Source: Acidobacteriota bacterium (GTDB lineage: Bacteria; Acidobacteriota; Terriglobia; Acidiferrales; UBA7541). Taken from it: a stretch of 9,301 nt of DNA. Each line of letters opens with the position of its first letter. Position 1 is the stretch's first letter. Position numbers and translations under genes: made by a program. This document shows positions 6,024 through 9,301 of this stretch, in pieces. The stretch covers positions 1 through 9,301 of the forward strand of contig JACOSF010000081.1 of assembly GCA_016179005.1 (NCBI GenBank). The letters run 5' to 3'. The notes under the pieces were generated by a model. It saw only the letters and a list, made by a program, of their open reading frames with translations, made no database searches and was not told the origin of the DNA.

Positions 6024-7820
6024 CTACTCTTGCACGACAACGGTTTGGTTTGCAGCGAGCTGTTTCAGTTCGCGGACGATGCCACGCGGGAAGCGCACCG
6101 TCAGGCGCTCTACCTGCTTGGCCGCTCCTAGGCCGAAGTGAGCTTCCAGTGCGCTTTGGGAAAGATAGGAAGGCTGGCCGCCAATTTCCTGGGACTGCCG
6201 ATGGCCATCCGCTTCGATCTCTATTGTGACGCCGAAACAACTCCGGTTGCTCTTGGTGCAGCGGGGGAGGACTTTCAGCCAGGATTTCTTGTTCCCGCCG
6301 TCATTGCGCAGCAGCAAGGGACGCCCACTGTGGTTGAGCACGAAGATGTCCACATCGCCGTCGTTATCGTAATCGGCGAAGGCCACACCGCGCCCCACGT
6401 GAAGCTCTCGGAACACTTCGCCGCTGACCTCACCCACCTCAAAGAAGCCTTCCGAGGGACTCTTCTGCCAGAACAGAAGATCTTTCATGGGAATCAAGCG
6501 GGTGGGATCCTTCTCATCCTGGAACGTGCTGCCGTTGGCCATGAACAGGTCCAGTTGGCCGTCATTGTCGTAGTCGAAGAAGGACGTTCCCCAACCGATG
6601 TAAGTCAACGTGATCTGCCCCAGGCCCACCATGTCCGCTACATCCTGAAACCGCAGCCGCCCGGGCTTAGACCCCAGGCCCCGCGTGTAACGCAGATTGG
6701 AAAACAGGGCGAATTGCTGCGCGATCCAGTGCGTGATGAAAATATCCGGGTCGCCATCCCGATCCCAGTCGCCGACGGCCAGGCCCATGGAGCCGCGGTA
6801 TTCATCCACCCAGGCCTCGTGCGAGATGTCCCGAAACTTCCCGTTGTGCAGGTTCCGATATAATTTGTTTTCGGAAATGTCGTTGGCGACGTAGAGGTCC
6901 GGCCAGCCATCGCCGTCAAAATCGTCCCAGGCAGCGGAGAGGCTGCGGCCGGTGGCGTCCTCGACTCCCGCCGGCTTGGCGACTTCCGTAAACGTCCCGT
7001 TGCCATTGTTGTGAAAGAGCAGATTGCGCTCGGGTCGGTAGGAGGAAGGGTTCAGCGTAAAAGGCACCTCCTCGGTGAACTGCCGCGTCGCCTTGCCGAC
7101 GAACTCCGATTTGAACTCGTAGCGCACATACCCGCAGATGTAGAGATCGACGTTGCCATCCTTGTCGTAGTCGCCCCAGGAAGCGCCCGTCCAGAACCCG
7201 TGGAACTTGTCGAGTCCGGCCTTTTGGGTCACATCCTCGAAAGTTCCGTCCCCGCGGTTGTGGTACAGGATCAAGCGGCCGTAGCTGGTGACGATGAGGT
7301 CCAGCTTGCCGTCGTTGTCGTGGTCCGCCCAGGCCGCTCCCATGCTGAGGCCCTTGAAGCCCACGCCGGCTCGCGCGGTCACGTCGGTGAACGTTCCGTT
7401 GCCGTTGTTGTGATACAGCCGGTTCCCACCTGGAGAGGCCGCCAGCTCCTGCGGGGAACCCGTCAGTGGTCCGGCGATGTCGCAGATATAGAGGTCGGGA
7501 TAGCCATCACCGTCGTAGTCGCCCCAGGCGGCACCGGAGCCCATGTCTTCGGGGAGTTGGGTCGAACGCTTGCCGTACGAAAAATGTTGGAAATCGATTC
7601 CGGCCTGCTGAGCCACGTTGGTGAACCGCACGCTCGGATAACCAGCAGGGAGGCTCCGCGTGAGCTCGCTGGTTACGCCTTCGACTTGTTCACCGGGAGA
7701 ATAGTGCTTGGGACGCTGCCGCAGGAACAACAGCACGGCCGTTGTCGCCAGCAGCAGAGAAAGGCTGACGAGCGTGTGCCGGATGATCAGCCGTTGCCGG
7801 CGCGTAAGCGAAATGGGCAT
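6024..7820 (-). CDS. CRTAC1 family protein: seven-motif VCBS/FG-GAP propeller with ASPIC/UnbV domain
   Basis: This is a 598-residue product. After a short basic N-terminus (TRRQR) comes a hydrophobic anchor at about residues 15-34. Seven DxDxDG motifs follow at about residues 101, 167, 217, 300, 351, 416 and 483 (for example DYDGDGYPD, DHDNDGKLD, DFDGDGWPD, DYDNDGDVD), spaced about 50-80 residues apart and often preceded by NGNGTFTDVT-like strands. Seven motifs fit a seven-bladed calcium-binding beta-propeller. The C-terminal 85 residues are an ASPIC/UnbV domain: SWLKV at about 513, then KSNR, SYLSQS, HFGLG and LTVRFPRG. The usual glycine-rich loop after SNR is replaced by SCFG, and two cysteines (521 and 528) lie close together. 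The ATG at 7820 lies 20 bases after the TAA of the cytochrome gene. A GAGGGG ribosome site directly follows that stop, 14 bases before the ATG. Family members are extracytoplasmic; I infer a calcium-stabilised binding partner for the co-encoded cytochrome or TPR proteins. Confidence 0.92.
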   Translation of the reverse strand: MPISLTRRQRLIIRHTLVSLSLLLATTAVLLFLRQRPKHYSPGEQVEGVTSELTRSLPAGYPSVRFTNVAQQAGIDFQHFSYGKRSTQLPEDMGSGAAWGDYDGDGYPDLYICDIAGPLTGSPQELAASPGGNRLYHNNGNGTFTDVTARAGVGFKGLSMGAAWADHDNDGKLDLIVTSYGRLILYHNRGDGTFEDVTQKAGLDKFHGFWTGASWGDYDKDGNVDLYICGYVRYEFKSEFVGKATRQFTEEVPFTLNPSSYRPERNLLFHNNGNGTFTEVAKPAGVEDATGRSLSAAWDDFDGDGWPDLYVANDISENKLYRNLHNGKFRDISHEAWVDEYRGSMGLAVGDWDRDGDPDIFITHWIAQQFALFSNLRYTRGLGSKPGRLRFQDVADMVGLGQITLTYIGWGTSFFDYDNDGQLDLFMANGSTFQDEKDPTRLIPMKDLLFWQKSPSEGFFEVGEVSGEVFRELHVGRGVAFADYDNDGDVDIFVLNHSGRPLLLRNDGGNKKSWLKVLPRCTKSNRSCFGVTIEIEADGHRQSQEIGGQPSYLSQSALEAHFGLGAAKQVERLTVRFPRGIVRELKQLAANQTVVVQE

Positions 7821-7834
7821 GGGGTCGGCGCTGT

Positions 7835-7840
7835 CCCCTC
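7835..7840 (-). promoter_or_regulatory. Ribosome binding site GAGGGG of the CRTAC1 gene
   Basis: GAGGGG on the minus strand abuts the TAA stop of the cytochrome gene (7843-7841) and precedes the ATG at 7820 by 14 bases. The spacing is longer than the usual 5-10, but there is no better start nearby. The overlap of stop and ribosome site supports co-translation of the two genes. Confidence 0.45.
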
Positions 7841-9301
7841 TTAACGCCCGCTGGGCTTGGGAGCGCTCGATCCGACTTCAATCACTCGCGTCTGTGTGGC
7901 CATCACCGTAATCGGAGAGGTCAAGCCTTTCTTCTCGCCGAAGATGAAATTCAGCAAGTACTGATCGATCTTGCGGTAGCACAGTCGCACCTCAATCTGG
8001 ATGGACCGCGCTGACGTTCGTGGCACACCCACACGGAAAGCGAGCTCCTGGGGGAACTTCTTGGCTCGCACGGGAGCGAGCTGCGGGCAGAGGAAGCTGA
8101 ATTCGGCGGTATCGGAGAAACCCGGAAAGAGCGACCGACGGTAGCGCACGCCTACCATCTCCCAGAGGTTGTGGCGATCGATCAAATTTCCGTACTGGTC
8201 CACCGGCTCGGCTTTGAACATGAACGTGCCGGGTTTGATGAACCCCTTCGGATCCACCGTGCCCGTTTCGTAGATCACCCGCCCCTGGTCATCCTTGGCC
8301 ACCAGTTCGACCCAGGCCTGAATGATATCCAGTGGTCCGGTGGGGAAATCGTGCCCGACTTTGTTGGAAGTGAGAATCAGTTTCAGGTCCACCGTTTCTC
8401 CCGGACGAACTTTTTCCGGCGCCATCATTTCCAATCCCACCACCTCGCCGGCGCGCCATTTGTTGGCAATCTCGGGGATCTCATACTTGCCCTGCAGCCA
8501 CTGCTTGGTCAGCTCGGCCTGTTTTTCCCAGCCGGGAAGCTGCAAGAGCGCGGGCATCATCAGATTGGCAGCAACAAAGCGGTGGCTGCGGTGTTTTCCG
8601 TCGTTCGGCGAGCGGTTGTAGTCCTTGGCGTCACCCGCCGCGGGATCGTGGGAGGCTACCAGGGACATGTGGCACTCGCGGCACTCGATGGTTTTTCGCG
8701 CGTCGCCGCTATGGTTCCAGTGACTCTGCTTCCAGTTGTCATACTGGTTTTGCAGTTGCACCCAGCCGACCTTGTTCACTTCCTGATCGATGAACTGCTT
8801 GTGGCAGGCCGCGCAGTATTCGGGCGTTTTGAACAAAGTCTTGCTCAGAGCCTTCACATGCTCTCGAGGATAAGCGCGGATGAGGAAATCCCGCAGGAAG
8901 CGATTCGTGTCGCTTTGCTTTTGATCGTACTCGAGCTCGAACATGTAACGCACCGGCTGCGCGACCACAAAATTCGCGTTGCCCTTGACGTCCACCTGGC
9001 GGACCGAGTGGCAGGTCAAGCAGGAGACCCCTTCTTGATAGCCATGCAGCGAAGTCAATTTTTCCGTTTCGATGAAAAGGTTCTTGGTGCCGGAGAAGAG
9101 CGAGATGGGATCGTGGCAACCGCCGCAGTAACGCGTGGACTCCGGACCGTTCTGTTTGGCCATGGTCGTCTGGATGGCCTGGAATCCCAAATCCATCGCC
9201 GAGTAGCGGTGCGCGCTCACTTCCCATTCCTTAACGATCTCTTCGTGGCACCCGGAGGTGCCGCAGCTTCGCGACCCGGACAGCAGACGCGCATCCATGG
9301 C
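7841..9301 (-). CDS. Multiheme c-type cytochrome with C-terminal domain (5' end cut by right edge)
   Basis: The frame ends with TAA at 7843-7841 and is open to the right edge. Its first visible ATG is at 9298, but a GCC codon precedes it in frame and no signal peptide is present, so the true start lies beyond the window. Numbering from that ATG, heme c attachment motifs are CGTSGCH at 12-18 (CX4CH), CGGCH at 58-62, CLTCH at 93-97, CAACH at 162-166 and CRECH at 206-210. Free histidines that could be distal ligands include H30 (SAHRYS), H85, H193 and H196. The heme part resembles cytochrome c554-type proteins. After a DGKHRSHRF segment (about 232-240) comes a non-heme region, residues about 270-485, with VGHDFPTGPLD and a following QAWVEL strand, probably a beta-rich domain. 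Heme ligation requires export, so the protein acts in the periplasm or at the cell surface as an electron carrier or oxidoreductase. It heads the visible operon, 20 bases before the CRTAC1 gene. More hemes may lie outside the window, and the substrate cannot be deduced. Confidence 0.9.
   Translation of the reverse strand, partial: AMDARLLSGSRSCGTSGCHEEIVKEWEVSAHRYSAMDLGFQAIQTTMAKQNGPESTRYCGGCHDPISLFSGTKNLFIETEKLTSLHGYQEGVSCLTCHSVRQVDVKGNANFVVAQPVRYMFELEYDQKQSDTNRFLRDFLIRAYPREHVKALSKTLFKTPEYCAACHKQFIDQEVNKVGWVQLQNQYDNWKQSHWNHSGDARKTIECRECHMSLVASHDPAAGDAKDYNRSPNDGKHRSHRFVAANLMMPALLQLPGWEKQAELTKQWLQGKYEIPEIANKWRAGEVVGLEMMAPEKVRPGETVDLKLILTSNKVGHDFPTGPLDIIQAWVELVAKDDQGRVIYETGTVDPKGFIKPGTFMFKAEPVDQYGNLIDRHNLWEMVGVRYRRSLFPGFSDTAEFSFLCPQLAPVRAKKFPQELAFRVGVPRTSARSIQIEVRLCYRKIDQYLLNFIFGEKKGLTSPITVMATQTRVIEVGSSAPKPSGR

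Noticed and set aside
3966..6863. Plus-strand open frames of 233 (3966-4667) and 241 (6138-6863) codons
   Set aside because: Both are antisense to propeller-coding regions and show only reverse-complement composition.
6300..7530. Recurring short DNA similarities (for example the GTCGTAGTCGCCCCA type) as a repeat array
   Set aside because: They recur in frame with the DxDxDG and NGNGTF motifs and are fully explained by repeated propeller blades.
7011..7844. Long plus-strand open frame (277 codons) antisense to the CRTAC1 gene
   Set aside because: It is valine-rich, lacks recognisable domains and mirrors the repetitive Asp/Gly codons of the propeller on the other strand. The minus-strand reading has clear family motifs.

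Overview
The window is a densely coding, GC-rich stretch (by eye roughly 58-60% G+C). Every gene I can support lies on the minus strand, so it reads from right (9301) to left (1). The gene set is a multiheme c-type cytochrome with a C-terminal domain, followed by three VCBS/FG-GAP (CRTAC1, ASPIC/UnbV-type) proteins, two of them with N-terminal TPRs. In my knowledge such sets are typical of Acidobacteriota and of some environmental Planctomycetota/Verrucomicrobiota genomes. The lineage is an inference; the window contains no rRNA or marker gene.

Layout in transcription order. (1) 9301-7841: a multiheme cytochrome cut by the right edge, with one CX4CH and four CXXCH motifs in the visible part. 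(2) 7820-6024: a membrane-anchored protein with seven DxDxDG calcium-loop motifs and a C-terminal ASPIC/UnbV domain. (3) 6017-3918: a membrane-anchored protein with TPRs and then six FG-GAP motifs, without an ASPIC domain. (4) 3825-1744: a second TPR plus FG-GAP protein that runs into an ASPIC/UnbV domain and stops abruptly inside it. (5) 1718-270: an open frame that begins with the end of an ASPIC/UnbV domain and continues into a large uncharacterised C-terminal region. Items 4 and 5 look like two halves of one long gene, separated by a frameshift and an apparent small deletion around 1744-1780. (6) 92-1: the first 30 codons of another membrane protein, preceded by a plausible promoter at 150-178, so a new transcription unit probably starts here.

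The gaps between genes 1-3 are 20 and 6 bases, and there is no terminator between them. Genes 1-5 therefore look like one operon. All complete N-termini carry a single hydrophobic segment and the heme protein must be matured outside the cytoplasm. The shared location is thus the periplasm or cell surface: a multiheme electron carrier made together with calcium-binding beta-propellers and TPR adaptor modules. The substrate or terminal partner cannot be read from the sequence. I saw no RNA gene, CRISPR array, insertion sequence or attachment site.
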